DNA of 64,000 nt from Ancylobacter sp. TS-1. GTDB lineage: Bacteria; Pseudomonadota; Alphaproteobacteria; Rhizobiales; Xanthobacteraceae. Both the position numbers and the translations under genes were made by a program. Under the pieces are notes generated by a model. It saw only the letters and a list, made by a program, of their open reading frames with translations. It was not told where the DNA came from and searched no databases. This document shows positions 15,846 through 25,112 of the stretch, piece after piece; position 1 is the stretch's first letter; each line of letters starts with the position of its first letter. The stretch lies in NCBI RefSeq assembly GCF_009223885.1, contig NZ_CP045144.1:558001-622000 (forward strand), given 5' to 3'.

Positions 15846-16790
15846 TCAGCGCGGGCGGAAAGCCCCCGAACGCAGGAACGAGCCGGTCTGCCGGGCCGGC
15901 TCGGCCGGCTTCTCGGGCGGCCGGCCGGGCTTGGCGCTGCCGGACGCCAGATTGGCGAGCACGGGCGAGCCACCATTCTGACCGAGGCTGCCGAGCGTGT
16001 AGCCGGCCGGCTTGGCCGCGACCTGCTGGGGCTTGCCCATCGGCTGGCTGGCCGCAAGCGGCTTGGCCGGCGGCAGCTTGGTGGAAAGCGGCTTGGCGGG
16101 AGCGGCCTTCGAGGTCTGGTACTTGCCGGGCGTCGGCGTGGAGGGGGCGGACGTCTGGGGCCGCGCATAATTGCCGGCCTGCGGGCGCGGCTGCGCCTTG
16201 GGATCGGCGTTGCGGGCATATTGCGAGGTGCGCGGCAGGTCGGGCGAGACGGCAGGACGGCTGCTGGGGCGATTGATCGACAGTTCGGCCCGCAGCTTGG
16301 CCCAGGTCTCGGCCAGCGCGGTGGCGTCCCAGCTCGGTTCCTTCTCGTCGATCTCCCACTTCTCCATCTTGTCGGGCGTCGCCGCACCGGAATCGACCCG
16401 GTGGCGGGGCGTCGGCTCGGGCACCGCCTGCTGGACGGACAACTCGATGTCAGCGGGGGGAGGGGCAGCCGCCATGACGGGCGCTTGCGCCGGTGCGACC
16501 GCCTCGGGCGGCGCGGCCTGCAGCGCGACGGCCTGCATCTGCCCGGCATCCCCGGCAATCGCAAGTGACTGGACCGGCTGGGGAATAAGCGCCGCGAGCG
16601 CCGGCTGAACCGGCATCGGCACGTTCCACTTGCCGGTTTCCCACTCGTTGATCGCCCACATCACCGCAGCGCCGAGACCGGCGCCCGCACAGACGTCGGT
16701 GAAGCTCACGCCGGGCACGATGGAGAGATACAAGGCGCAGAGAACGCCGACACCGACATAGCAAGCGGGTGCGCGCCATTTCGACTGCAT
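15846..16790 (-). CDS. Proline/alanine-rich membrane protein, function unknown
   Basis: A 314-residue protein I do not recognise. Two hydrophobic segments lie near the N-terminus (about residues 10-28 and 33-48), then a long low-complexity region rich in Pro, Ala, Lys and Gln. A short structured stretch, PSWDATALAETWAKLRAELSINR (about 150-172), interrupts it. The tail probably sits in one compartment as a flexible linker or binding arm. The ATG at 16790 follows a GGGGGA site; a TTG two codons earlier is the alternative. An inverted repeat and a CtrA-like box lie in its promoter region. Confidence 0.7.
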   Translation of the reverse strand: MQSKWRAPACYVGVGVLCALYLSIVPGVSFTDVCAGAGLGAAVMWAINEWETGKWNVPMPVQPALAALIPQPVQSLAIAGDAGQMQAVALQAAPPEAVAPAQAPVMAAAPPPADIELSVQQAVPEPTPRHRVDSGAATPDKMEKWEIDEKEPSWDATALAETWAKLRAELSINRPSSRPAVSPDLPRTSQYARNADPKAQPRPQAGNYARPQTSAPSTPTPGKYQTSKAAPAKPLSTKLPPAKPLAASQPMGKPQQVAAKPAGYTLGSLGQNGGSPVLANLASGSAKPGRPPEKPAEPARQTGSFLRSGAFRPR

Positions 16791-16811
16791 GACCAAATCC
16801 CCCAGGAATTT

Positions 16812-16830
16812 GAATCAACATAGCTGATTC
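16812..16830. promoter_or_regulatory. Inverted repeat near the promoter of the proline-rich gene
   Basis: GAATCA (16812-16817) and TGATTC (16825-16830) form a perfect 6-base inverted repeat with a 7-base spacer, starting 22 bases upstream of the start codon on the minus strand. It could be an operator or a 5' untranslated hairpin. No matching regulator is encoded nearby. Confidence 0.35.
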
Positions 16831-16886
16831 GAGGGAATCTCAGAGGCTTAGCGTAGAGAAATAATCTCGAAACAATGCATCCGCCG

Positions 16887-16901
16887 TTAACCATTCGGTA
16901 A
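16887..16901. promoter_or_regulatory. CtrA-like box upstream of the proline-rich gene
   Basis: TTAA-CCATTCG-GTAA fits the CtrA consensus TTAA-N7-TTAA with one mismatch, about 100 bases upstream of the start codon of the minus-strand gene. This is the same arrangement as at 5019-5033. Binding is not shown by sequence alone. Confidence 0.4.
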
Positions 16902-16994
16902 CTATTGAACGATTACTGGCGGCATCGAATCACGTAGCATGCGAGTCTTTCCCGCAGGACGAATCGTCAGCTTCTCGCATGCGCCAGAGGTGGC

Positions 16995-17069
<75 letters not shown>

Positions 17070-17477
17070 ACATCTTGCCAGCCACGTCACAGTTCCGGGC
17101 ATGTCTTGCATGCCTCGGCCGGATACGGCCCGAAGGCGGTAACGCGCTGCGCTCCGTTCGGAGGTACAGGCGTTTCGGCCACCGGCTGACGTTGCCACCA
17201 CCGGGATTGTCATCGCCCAAGCCGCGTCGAGCGTCAACGGCCGATCGGCACGAGCGGGCCTTACGCCGAGTTCCGCGACAATTGCCGGAGACATGACGGA
17301 ACGGTTCGCGGGCTTGTGGGCGCGGGCGCCGCGCGAGTTCTTTGCAAACGAAAATCGACATTGCGTCACGCATCGGCATCTGCGAGACGAGTCGCAGGGG
17401 AGGTGTTCTACGGTGGCGAGCCGTCTCCCCTTCGCCGCCGGCGCCGTCGGCGGCTCACCCTGAACGGGAGGCGAGAT
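17070..17477. other. Intergenic region before the Cys-repeat gene
   Basis: About 400 bases holding the promoter of tRNA-Thr (minus) and of the Cys-repeat and OmpA genes (plus). No coding sequence is convincing. A GC-rich hairpin, GCCGCCG with CGGCGGC near 17,431-17,455, lies shortly before the next start codon and has no T-run, so I do not call it a terminator. Confidence 0.4.
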
Positions 17478-17900
17478 ATGTTCCGATTTGCATTCGGGTT
17501 GGCAGCGTTGCTGCTGGCCTTCACGGCCGGCAGCGCGTCGGCCCAGACCATGAGCTACGCCGAGGCCGGGGCGCTCATCTCCAAGAGCTGCGGCCCGTCC
17601 ATCGAGCGCTTCTGCGCGAAGGACAATCTCGGCACCGGCGAGATCCGCAACTGCCTGATGTCGCATCAGGACCAGGTGCCGCAGCAGTGCTTCGACGATT
17701 ATGCCGCCGCGCGCGCCTCGATCGCCAAGCGCATCGCCGCGCAGGGCGACGCCTACAGCGTCTGCAATGGCAGCATCCGCGAGTTCTGCGCCGGCATTCA
17801 GCCCGGTGACGCCAACATTCTGACCTGCCTGCAGACCGCCAGCAAAGTCGTGCGTCCGGCCTGCAAGCAGGTGCTGAACGACGCCGGCTGGTGGAACTGA
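17478..17900 (+). CDS. Secreted Cys-rich repeat protein with two identical-spacing Cys units
   Basis: A 140-residue exported protein. The signal peptide (MFRFAFGLAALLLAFTAGSASAQ) is followed by two units with exactly the same cysteine spacing: Cys38, 46, 59, 71 and Cys96, 104, 117, 129, that is C-x7-C-x12-C-x11-C twice, offset by 58. This fits the Cys-rich repeat seen in Golgi-protein-1-like domains, including bacterial ones; four disulfides are likely. Function is unknown. The ATG at 17478 follows GGGAGG. The stop is 34 bases before the OmpA-like gene on the same strand, so they are probably co-transcribed. Confidence 0.8.
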   Translation: MFRFAFGLAALLLAFTAGSASAQTMSYAEAGALISKSCGPSIERFCAKDNLGTGEIRNCLMSHQDQVPQQCFDDYAAARASIAKRIAAQGDAYSVCNGSIREFCAGIQPGDANILTCLQTASKVVRPACKQVLNDAGWWN

Positions 17901-17934
17901 CGGACCGGGACAAGGCCAGGGAAAGAGACAGATC

Positions 17935-18564
17935 ATGACCCGTATTACCCGTTTCGTCGGGGGCATCGCCCTCGCAGCCATGATGGCGGCACCGCTCGCC
18001 AGCACGGCGACCGCGCAGACGCCCGACTCCGACGCGCAGATCATGCAGGGCCTGTCGCAGGCCACCATGTTCGATCCGTCGCTCACCGCCCAGGTGCTGC
18101 GCCAGATGGCTCAGGACGCGGTGGCCAGGAACGCGCCGCTGACGCTGGACAAGTCCGAGATCGCCAAGCGGCTCGACAAGCTGGCGCAGATCACTGTGCA
18201 GATCCAGTTTGCGCTCGGCTCGGACATCATCCGCCCCGAGTCCTACCGGACGCTCGGCGCCATCGCCGATGCGATGCACCACCCGATCCTGTGGAACTAC
18301 AAGTTCATCGTCGTCGGCAACACCGACACGACCGGCACGCGTGCCTTCAACCTGAAGCTCAGCCAGCAGCGCGCCGAGGCGATCGTGCAGGCGCTGGTGA
18401 CGGTGTTCGGCATTTCGCCGGCCCGGCTCGAGGCCGTCGGCCTCGGCCAGGAGGCGCTGCAGGTGCCCTCCAAGCCGCAGGACCCGATCAATCGCCGCGT
18501 GCAGATCTTCACCATCGGCACCGTCGGCCCGATGGGCAAGCCTGTTCCGACCAACGCGCCCTGA
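17935..18564 (+). CDS. OmpA-like C-terminal domain protein
   Basis: A 209-residue exported protein with a signal peptide (ending ASTATAQ) and a C-terminal OmpA-like domain (about 85-200). The peptidoglycan-binding fold is recognised by IQFALGSDIIRPESYRTLGAIADAM, VGNTDTTGTRAFNLKLSQQRAEAI and a final NRRVQIFT. It lacks an obvious N-terminal barrel, so it is probably a periplasmic or lipid-free peptidoglycan-associated protein. In the second segment the usual Gly-His-Thr-Asp reads GNTDTTG, so Asn replaces His. It is paired with the upstream Cys-repeat gene and followed by a strong terminator. Confidence 0.85.
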   Translation: MTRITRFVGGIALAAMMAAPLASTATAQTPDSDAQIMQGLSQATMFDPSLTAQVLRQMAQDAVARNAPLTLDKSEIAKRLDKLAQITVQIQFALGSDIIRPESYRTLGAIADAMHHPILWNYKFIVVGNTDTTGTRAFNLKLSQQRAEAIVQALVTVFGISPARLEAVGLGQEALQVPSKPQDPINRRVQIFTIGTVGPMGKPVPTNAP

Positions 18565-18594
18565 TCGCGACAGGCGCGCGTCTCGCGTGCTAGC

Positions 18595-18637
18595 AAGGCC
18601 GGCCGGTGCCCGGGGGGTGCCGGCCGGCCTTTTTATT
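18595..18637 (+). terminator. Intrinsic terminator after the OmpA-like gene
   Basis: AAGGCCGGCCGG (18595-18606) pairs with CCGGCCGGCCTT (18620-18631), giving a 12-base-pair stem followed by TTTATTT. It closes the Cys-repeat/OmpA unit and lies before the RidA-family gene. Confidence 0.88.
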
Positions 18638-18675
18638 TGGCCGTTCCCCCACCGACGAATCCAGAGTTTCGGCAG

Positions 18676-19017
18676 ATGAGCATCAAGAGAATCGAGGTCG
18701 GTCCGCGCATGAGCGAGGCCGTCATTCACGGGTCGGTCGTCTATCTGGCGGGGCAGGTCGCCAAGGGCGAGACCGTCACGGCGCAGACGGAGGCCGTGCT
18801 CGCGTCGATCGACGCGCTTCTGGCGCAGGCCGGCACCGACAAGTCCAAGCTGCTGACGGCGACCATCTACCTCGCCGACATCGCGACCTTCGCCGAGATG
18901 AACGCGGTGTGGGACAAGTGGGTCTCGGCCGGCAACACGCCCGCCCGCGCCACCGTCCAGGCCCTGCTGGCGACGCCCGACTACAAGGTCGAGATCGTGG
19001 TGAAGGCCGCCCTCTGA
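18676..19017 (+). CDS. RidA/YjgF-family protein
   Basis: A 113-residue protein of the Rid family. Recognisable segments are YLAGQVAKG near residues 23-31, the LLTATIYLADIATFAEMNAVWDKW core and PARATVQ, which keeps the Arg that binds carboxylate in RidA enzymes. Members hydrolyse reactive enamine/imine intermediates from PLP enzymes, but many subfamilies have untested roles. A cytoplasmic trimer is expected. The ATG at 18676 has only a weak ribosome-binding site; an earlier in-frame start at 18637 would lie in the terminator tail and is less likely. Confidence 0.85.
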   Translation: MSIKRIEVGPRMSEAVIHGSVVYLAGQVAKGETVTAQTEAVLASIDALLAQAGTDKSKLLTATIYLADIATFAEMNAVWDKWVSAGNTPARATVQALLATPDYKVEIVVKAAL

Positions 19018-19045
19018 GACCGTCCGCGCCGGCGAACGCCGCAAA

Positions 19046-19080
19046 AAAGGCCCCGTCCTGCGACGGGGCCTTTCCATTTT
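19046..19080. terminator. Bidirectional intrinsic terminator
   Basis: AAAGGCCCCGTC pairs with GACGGGGCCTTT around a 4-base loop, with an A-tract before and TTTCCATTTT after. It lies between the convergent RidA-family and MFS transporter genes and can serve both. Confidence 0.9.
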
Positions 19081-19118
19081 GAGGCTCCGCCCGCGTGGGG
19101 CGGAGCCGGGGCACGCGA

Positions 19119-20792
19119 TCAGTGCCAGTTCTCGAGGTCGCGGTCCTTGGTTTCCGGCAGGAAGATCAGGCCGATGATCGCCGTCATGACGGCGATGATG
19201 ATCGGATACCAGAGGCCGGAGAAGATGTTGCCGGTCGCGGCCACGATGGCGAAGGCGGTGGGCGGCAGGAAGCCGCCGAACCAGCCATTGCCGATGTGGT
19301 AGGGCAGCGACATGCCGGTGTAGCGGATGCGGGTCGGGAAGAGTTCGACCAGCAGGGCCGCGATCGGGCCGTACACCATCGTCACGTAGAGGACGAGGAT
19401 GAACAGGAGGCCGATCAGGGTGAGCGTGCGGCTGTCGCTCAGCACGCCGCCGACGCTCGGCTGCTTCACGATGGACGCGTCGCCCACCTTGGGATAGCCG
19501 GCGGCCTGGGCTGCGGCGACGATGGCGGCGCCGGACTTGTCGGTGTCGGCGATCGTGACCGGCGTGCCGTTGACCGAGACCGCCACGGGCGAGCCCGCCG
19601 GGCCCGGCAGCAGCGCGTAGTGCATCGAATTGGTCGCCAGCGTGCGGCGATAGACGTCGCACGGCCGGGTGAAGACGCGCACGCCGACCGGGTCGAACAG
19701 GGTTCCGCAGCTCGCCGGATCGGCGGTGATGTCGATCTTCACCGAGTCGGTGGCTTCGATCAGCTTCGGATTGGCGACGCGGGCGATGTTCTCGAAGAGT
19801 GGGAAGTAGGTCGCCGCGGCGATGAGGCAGCCCGCGATCAGGATCGGCTTGCGGCCGATCTTGTCCGAGAACCAGCCGAAGAAGACGAAGAACGGCGTGC
19901 CGAGGAGCAGGCTGAAGGCGATGAGAAGGTTCGCCGTCGTGCCGTCCACCTTCAGTGTCTGTGTCAGGAAGAACAGTGCGTAGAACTGGCCGCAGTACCA
20001 GACCACGGCCTGGCCGGCGGTGCCGCCGAACAGGGCGATGAGCGCGATCTTGGCGTTCGACCAGCGGCCGAAGGCTTCGGTGAGCGGCGCCTTCGAGCGC
20101 GAGCCTTCCGCCTTCATCTTCTGGAAGGCCGGCGACTCGTTGAGCGAGAGGCGGATCCAGATCGAGAAGCCGAGCAGGATGATCGACAGCAGGAACGGAA
20201 TGCGCCAGCCCCAGGCCGCGAAGTCTTCCGGCGACATGGACAGGCGGAGCGTCAGGATGACCAGCAGCGAGAGGAACAGGCCGACCGTGGCGGTGGTCTG
20301 GATCCACGAGGTGTAGAAGCCGCGGCGTCCGTGGGGCGCATGCTCGGCGACATAGGTCGCCGCGCCGCCATACTCGCCGCCGAGCGCGAGGCCCTGCAGC
20401 AGGCGGCAGACGATGAAGATGACCGGAGCGGCGTAGCCGATCGAGTCATAGCTGGGCAGAAGGCCGACCAGGAAGGTGGCGATGCCCATCAGCGTCATGG
20501 TGACGAGGAAGGTGTACTTGCGGCCGATGAGATCGCCGAGGCGACCGAAGACCAGAGCGCCGAACGGGCGCACCGCGAAGCCGGCGGCAAAGCCGAACAG
20601 CACGAAGATGAACTTGGCGGTGTCGTTCGTGCCGGGCACGAAAGTGGCGGCGATGTTGGCCGCGAGCGAGCCCGCAAGATAGAAGTCGTACCATTCGAAG
20701 ACCGTGCCGGCGGAGGAGGCGATGATCACCTTCCTCTCTTCCCGGGTCATCGGGGCCGCCTTCTTGGCGGGCCCTGCCGTTGTAACGCTCAT
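19119..20792 (-). CDS. MFS transporter, metabolite:H+ symporter (MHS) type, with a large insertion
   Basis: A 557-residue inner-membrane symporter. The start has the usual SSAGTVFEWYDFYLAG (27-42); the two MFS signatures are GRLGDLIGRK (83-92) and GWFSDKIGRK (306-315). This resembles the proline/betaine, ketoglutarate and shikimate transporter group, but the substrate is not apparent. Between the helices around residue 335 and 455 sits an extra hydrophilic stretch of about 110 residues (340-452), with two Cys (362 and 378), which probably forms a periplasmic domain. A GGAAGGGA ribosome-binding site precedes the ATG at 20792. The gene stands alone. Confidence 0.9.
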   Translation of the reverse strand: MSVTTAGPAKKAAPMTREERKVIIASSAGTVFEWYDFYLAGSLAANIAATFVPGTNDTAKFIFVLFGFAAGFAVRPFGALVFGRLGDLIGRKYTFLVTMTLMGIATFLVGLLPSYDSIGYAAPVIFIVCRLLQGLALGGEYGGAATYVAEHAPHGRRGFYTSWIQTTATVGLFLSLLVILTLRLSMSPEDFAAWGWRIPFLLSIILLGFSIWIRLSLNESPAFQKMKAEGSRSKAPLTEAFGRWSNAKIALIALFGGTAGQAVVWYCGQFYALFFLTQTLKVDGTTANLLIAFSLLLGTPFFVFFGWFSDKIGRKPILIAGCLIAAATYFPLFENIARVANPKLIEATDSVKIDITADPASCGTLFDPVGVRVFTRPCDVYRRTLATNSMHYALLPGPAGSPVAVSVNGTPVTIADTDKSGAAIVAAAQAAGYPKVGDASIVKQPSVGGVLSDSRTLTLIGLLFILVLYVTMVYGPIAALLVELFPTRIRYTGMSLPYHIGNGWFGGFLPPTAFAIVAATGNIFSGLWYPIIIAVMTAIIGLIFLPETKDRDLENWH

Positions 20793-21142
20793 TGTCGTTC
20801 CCTTCCCCAAAGTAAGTCGCGCCAATATCCAGACGTGCGAAGAACTGCGCACGCACGAAAGACGACGGGCTCGCCGGGAGCCTCGTCTGATGTCGTGATC
20901 GAGTTTGGGTGTTCCGCTGGAACGCCGTCCGCTCGGGCTTTTTCCTCCCGGAGGGCGGCCCACCATGCGCAGGCGGCGCCAGTCCCCGGTATCGCGATGC
21001 GCGGAATTCTTCGATTCCTTCTGCACCTCAACGGAAAGCTTGGCGAAAGCCGCTGGGTTTGACGATTGGCAATTGGTCGTAACCCCGCATTGCGCTGCAG
21101 TGCGGGAGAAAAATGCTGTAGGTGCGAAGTATTATCGGGCGG
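20793..21142. other. Intergenic region between the MFS transporter and rlmB
   Basis: About 350 bases upstream of the MFS gene and downstream of rlmB, both on the minus strand. No coding sequence is convincing. A hairpin of CCCGCA (21084-21089) with TGCGGG (21101-21106), extended by inner TGC/GCA pairs, lies 37 bases beyond the rlmB stop and may stop transcription, but has no T-run on the minus strand. Confidence 0.4.
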
Positions 21143-21964
21143 CTAGTCTCGTCCGCCGACGGCGCGGCGGGCGATATAGAGCGCGAGCACGGCCGCGTTC
21201 GACACGTTCAGGCTGATGATGGCGCCCGGCAGGTCGATGCGCGCGAGCGTGTCGCAGGTCTGGCGGGTGAGCTGGCGCAGGCCCTTTCCTTCGGCGCCGA
21301 GCACGAGGGCGGCAGGGGCGGAAAGGGTCGTGTCGACGAGATCGGCCGGACCCTCGCTGTCGAGGCCGACCACCTGCACGCCGCGCTCTTTCAGCTCGTC
21401 CAGCGCGCGGGCGAGGTTGCCGACGAAGCAGAACGGCACGTGCTCCAGCCCGCCGCTCGCGCTCTTGGCCAGCACGCCGGTTGCCGCCGGGCTGTGGCGG
21501 GCCGTGGTGACGATGGCGCCGACCTTCAGCGCCGCCGCCGAGCGCACGATAGCGCCCACATTATGCGGGTCGGTGATCTGGTCGAGCACCAGCAGCAGGT
21601 CGCACTCGGCCGCCTTGGCGAGACTGAGCACGGGCAGGGGGTCGCATTCGGCGAGCAGCCCCTGGTGCACCGCGTCGGGATCGAGCTGCCGGTCGATCTC
21701 GCCGGGGCGCACGATCTCCGGCGCGATCTTGAGCGGAATCGCTTCCTCTTCGAGCCGGCGCGCGGCGTTCTCGGTGGCGAGCAGGCGGCGAAACTTGCGG
21801 CGCGGGTTGCGCAGCGCCTCGACGACGCTGTGCCAGCCATACAGGATCGCGACGTCGTCCGGCCACGCGCCGAAGGGGCGCCCGGCGGGGCGCGGGCGCG
21901 GCGTGCGGTTGCGGTCGGCAGGGCGCGAGGGCCGGCCGTGCGGGCGGTTCGGGCGATCGTTCAT
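21143..21964 (-). CDS. rlmB: 23S rRNA (guanosine-2'-O)-methyltransferase, RlmB/TrmH family
   Basis: A 273-residue SPOUT methyltransferase. The N-terminal 35 residues are Arg/Pro-rich and likely disordered; then comes a substrate-binding domain (about 40-110) and the knotted domain with motifs NVGAIVRSAAALK (about 143-155), LVLGAEGKGLR (about 224-234) and DLPGAIISLNVSNAAVLALY (about 246-265). RlmB methylates the 2'-OH of G2251 in 23S rRNA using S-adenosylmethionine; the match is by family. The ATG at 21964 is preferred to an earlier start. It is read away from the tRNA-Tyr/tuf cluster. Confidence 0.9.
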   Translation of the reverse strand: MNDRPNRPHGRPSRPADRNRTPRPRPAGRPFGAWPDDVAILYGWHSVVEALRNPRRKFRRLLATENAARRLEEEAIPLKIAPEIVRPGEIDRQLDPDAVHQGLLAECDPLPVLSLAKAAECDLLLVLDQITDPHNVGAIVRSAAALKVGAIVTTARHSPAATGVLAKSASGGLEHVPFCFVGNLARALDELKERGVQVVGLDSEGPADLVDTTLSAPAALVLGAEGKGLRQLTRQTCDTLARIDLPGAIISLNVSNAAVLALYIARRAVGGRD

Positions 21965-22044
21965 GGCGCGCGTTCTGTCACGACACGCCCTCATTGGCAA
22001 TTTGCCGCGCGTCCACAGTGTGGGGGACGGAGCCGCGAGCGGGG

Positions 22045-22073
22045 TTGACAGGGCAGGGGCACGTCACCATAAA
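22045..22073 (+). promoter_or_regulatory. Sigma70-type promoter for the tRNA-Tyr/tRNA-Gly/tuf transcript
   Basis: TTGACA (22045-22050), a 17-base spacer and CATAAA (22068-22073) lie about 110 bases before tRNA-Tyr. The -35 is a perfect match and the -10 is close to the alphaproteobacterial form. Confidence 0.6.
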
Positions 22074-22182
22074 GCCGGCCGCACGGGGGCGCCACGCTTT
22101 GCGCCGGACGCTCCCCGTGGGGTCGAAGGCCGGGGCGTCGTCCGCGTCGGTCGTGACCGACGCGACGTGCCTTGAGTGACCT

Positions 22183-22267
22183 GGGGGAGTGTCCCGAGCG
22201 GCAAAGGGGGCGGACTGTAAATCCGCTGGCTATGCCTTCGTAGGTTCGAGTCCTACCTCCCCCACCA
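22183..22267 (+). tRNA. tRNA-Tyr (anticodon GTA)
   Basis: A long-variable-arm tRNA beginning GGGGGAG and ending CTCCCCC plus A, with CCA encoded. The anticodon stem GCGGA/TCCGC holds the loop CTGTAAA, giving GTA. It is 32 bases before tRNA-Gly and probably in the same transcript; E. coli likewise has tRNA genes ahead of tufB. Confidence 0.97.
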
Positions 22268-22299
22268 CGTCGCCTCTCGCTATATTGCCTCTACCTTTC

Positions 22300-22373
22300 G
22301 CGGGTGTAGCTCAATGGTAGAGCAACAGCCTTCCAAGCTGATGACGAGGGTTCGATTCCCTTCACCCGCTCCA
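22300..22373 (+). tRNA. tRNA-Gly (anticodon TCC)
   Basis: The sequence starts GCGGGTG and ends CACCCGC plus T, with CCA encoded. The anticodon stem CAGC/GCTG surrounds a loop with TCC, which reads GGA and GGG. It lies between tRNA-Tyr and the first tuf gene. Confidence 0.97.
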
Positions 22374-22566
22374 AATCCGCCCGTGCTTCCTATATGAGGC
22401 GTGCGCCGGTTCCGTGCGCAGTCGGCATTCCGTGTGTGCCCGAGGCGTGAATCGCAGCGGGTGCGCCGCCCCGCCGCGCAACGCGGCACTTGCGGAATGA
22501 GCCGAAACCGCCTATCCCACGCCCCGATTTTCGCGACTTCCGGACTGTCGCTGAAGGAAAAACACT

Positions 22567-23757
<1,191 letters not shown>

Positions 23758-23765
23758 TCGATGCA

Positions 23766-23790
23766 GGGATGCGGCTTGCCGCATCCCTTT
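23766..23790 (+). terminator. Hairpin terminator after tuf copy 1
   Basis: GGGATGCGG pairs with CCGCATCCC around CTTG, then TTTCC. The stem is strong but the T-run is short, so partial read-through into tRNA-Trp is possible. Confidence 0.7.
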
Positions 23791-23929
23791 CCGGCACCGG
23801 CATTTTTCCGCCGGACCTGCCGGACTGTTGATACCGGCGCCGCGTGCCCTCGACCTTCGCGCGCCGCCGGTTATAGTGCCTCGCGATTCGAGAGGCGGAC
23901 GATCTGGCTGAAGCCCCGTCCGCTTCTTT

Positions 23930-24006
23930 AGGAGTGTAGCTCAACTGGTTAGAGCACCGGTCTCCAAAACCGGGGGTTGGGGGTTCGAGTCCCTCCACTC
24001 CTGCCA
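23930..24006 (+). tRNA. tRNA-Trp (anticodon CCA)
   Basis: It starts AGGAGTG and ends CACTCCT plus G, with the 3' CCA encoded. The anticodon stem CCGGT/ACCGG encloses a loop with CCA. A TATAGT -10-like box lies at 23872-23877, with only a weak -35. tRNA-Trp before secE-nusG is the usual alphaproteobacterial order. Confidence 0.97.
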
Positions 24007-24045
24007 CTCCCTCGGATGAGTGGCGGGCAAGGCGGCAAACGTCCT

Positions 24046-24074
24046 TTGACGCGAGGCAGCTTTGCGGGCTATAC
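24046..24074 (+). promoter_or_regulatory. Sigma70-type promoter for secE-nusG
   Basis: TTGACG (24046-24051), a 17-base spacer and CTATAC (24069-24074) form one of the best promoter matches in the window, about 130 bases before secE. Confidence 0.65.
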
Positions 24075-24204
24075 GCCCGCTTCGTGTATTTGACGGTACC
24101 GTCGCGGGTTGCCCACCGGGCGGCGCGTTACGACATCCTGCAGGCCGGCGTCGCGATCACACCGATTTTGGCGCGGGCGGCATCAGAGGCGTTTCGAGAC
24201 GAGC

Positions 24205-24402
24205 ATGGCGAAGACGAATCCGGTCGAGTTTTTCCAGCAGGTCCGCGCGGAAGCGCGCAAGGTGACCTGGCCGACCCGTCGCGAGACGCTGATCACCACG
24301 GCGATGGTGTTCGTCATGGTGGTTCTGGCCTCGCTGTTCTTCCTGGTCGCCGACCAGATCCTGAGCTTCGTCATCGCTCAGGTCCTCCAGTTCGGCCGGT
24401 GA
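24205..24402 (+). CDS. secE: Preprotein translocase subunit SecE
   Basis: A 65-residue SecE, the short type with one membrane helix. The amphipathic start [27 protein letters not shown] carries the conserved VTWPTR motif that clamps SecY, and a hydrophobic helix follows (about 28-50). SecE stabilises SecY in the inner membrane. The ATG at 24205 fits family length; longer readings upstream are untranslated leader. nusG starts 11 bases after its stop. Confidence 0.96.
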   Translation: MAKTNPVEFFQQVRAEARKVTWPTRRETLITTAMVFVMVVLASLFFLVADQILSFVIAQVLQFGR

Positions 24403-24413
24403 GGAGAGACGCG

Positions 24414-24944
24414 ATGCCCATGCGCTGGTACATCGTCCACGCCTATTCGAACTTCGAGAAGAAGGTCGCCGACTCCATCAAGGAGCAGGCCGCGCAGCGC
24501 GGGCTCACCGACCTGTTCGAGCAGGTGCTGGTGCCGACCGAGAAGGTCGTCGAGGTGCGCCGCGGCCGCAAGGTCGACGCCGAGCGCAAGTTCTTCCCTG
24601 GCTACGTGCTGGTGAAGATGGACCTCACCGACGAAGCCTTCCACCTCATCAAGAACACGCCGAAGGTCACGGGCTTCCTCGGCGCCGACAACAAGCCGAT
24701 GCCGATCGCCGAGAAGGAGGCCATGCGCATCCTTCAGCAGGTGCAGGAAGGCATCGAGCGCCCCAAGCCCTCGATCACCTTCGAGGTTGGCGAGACGGTC
24801 AAGGTGGCGGACGGCCCCTTCGCCTCGTTCAACGGCATCGTCGAGGAAGTCGACGAGGCGCGCTCGCGCCTCAAGGTGGCGGTGTCGATCTTCGGCCGCG
24901 CCACGCCGGTCGAGCTGGAGTTCGCGCAGGTCGAGAAGACCTGA
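24414..24944 (+). CDS. nusG: Transcription termination/antitermination factor NusG
   Basis: A 176-residue NusG. The NGN domain starts [22 protein letters not shown] and includes [30 protein letters not shown]; the KOW domain lies at about 125-176 ([25 protein letters not shown]). NusG binds RNA polymerase, couples it to ribosomes through S10, and helps Rho. The ATG at 24414 follows GAGGAGAGACGCG. It is co-transcribed with secE, and a hairpin terminator follows. Normally rplK comes next; here two unrelated genes intervene. Confidence 0.97.
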   Translation: MPMRWYIVHAYSNFEKKVADSIKEQAAQRGLTDLFEQVLVPTEKVVEVRRGRKVDAERKFFPGYVLVKMDLTDEAFHLIKNTPKVTGFLGADNKPMPIAEKEAMRILQQVQEGIERPKPSITFEVGETVKVADGPFASFNGIVEEVDEARSRLKVAVSIFGRATPVELEFAQVEKT

Positions 24945-24972
24945 TCGCCGATCCACGGCGGCACGTTCTGCG

Positions 24973-25001
24973 AGGGCGCGGCTTCGGCGGCGCCCTTTTT
25001 C
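24973..25001 (+). terminator. Intrinsic terminator after nusG
   Basis: AGGGCGC (24973-24979) pairs with GCGCCCT (24990-24996) around a GC-rich inner stem-loop, followed by TTTTT. Confidence 0.8.
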
Positions 25002-25112
25002 GTTTGAGGCGCGCGTTAACGGGTTAACACCCTCGCCGCCGGCCGACCGCCTATCCTCCTCCCAAGCCTTGCCGCCGCGCCACGGACGGCGGCGTCAACA
25101 TGGGAGGACACA

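Noticed and set aside
21084..21106. Hairpin after rlmB considered as an intrinsic terminator
   Set aside because: The stem is good but there is no T-run in the direction of rlmB transcription, so a terminator call is not justified.
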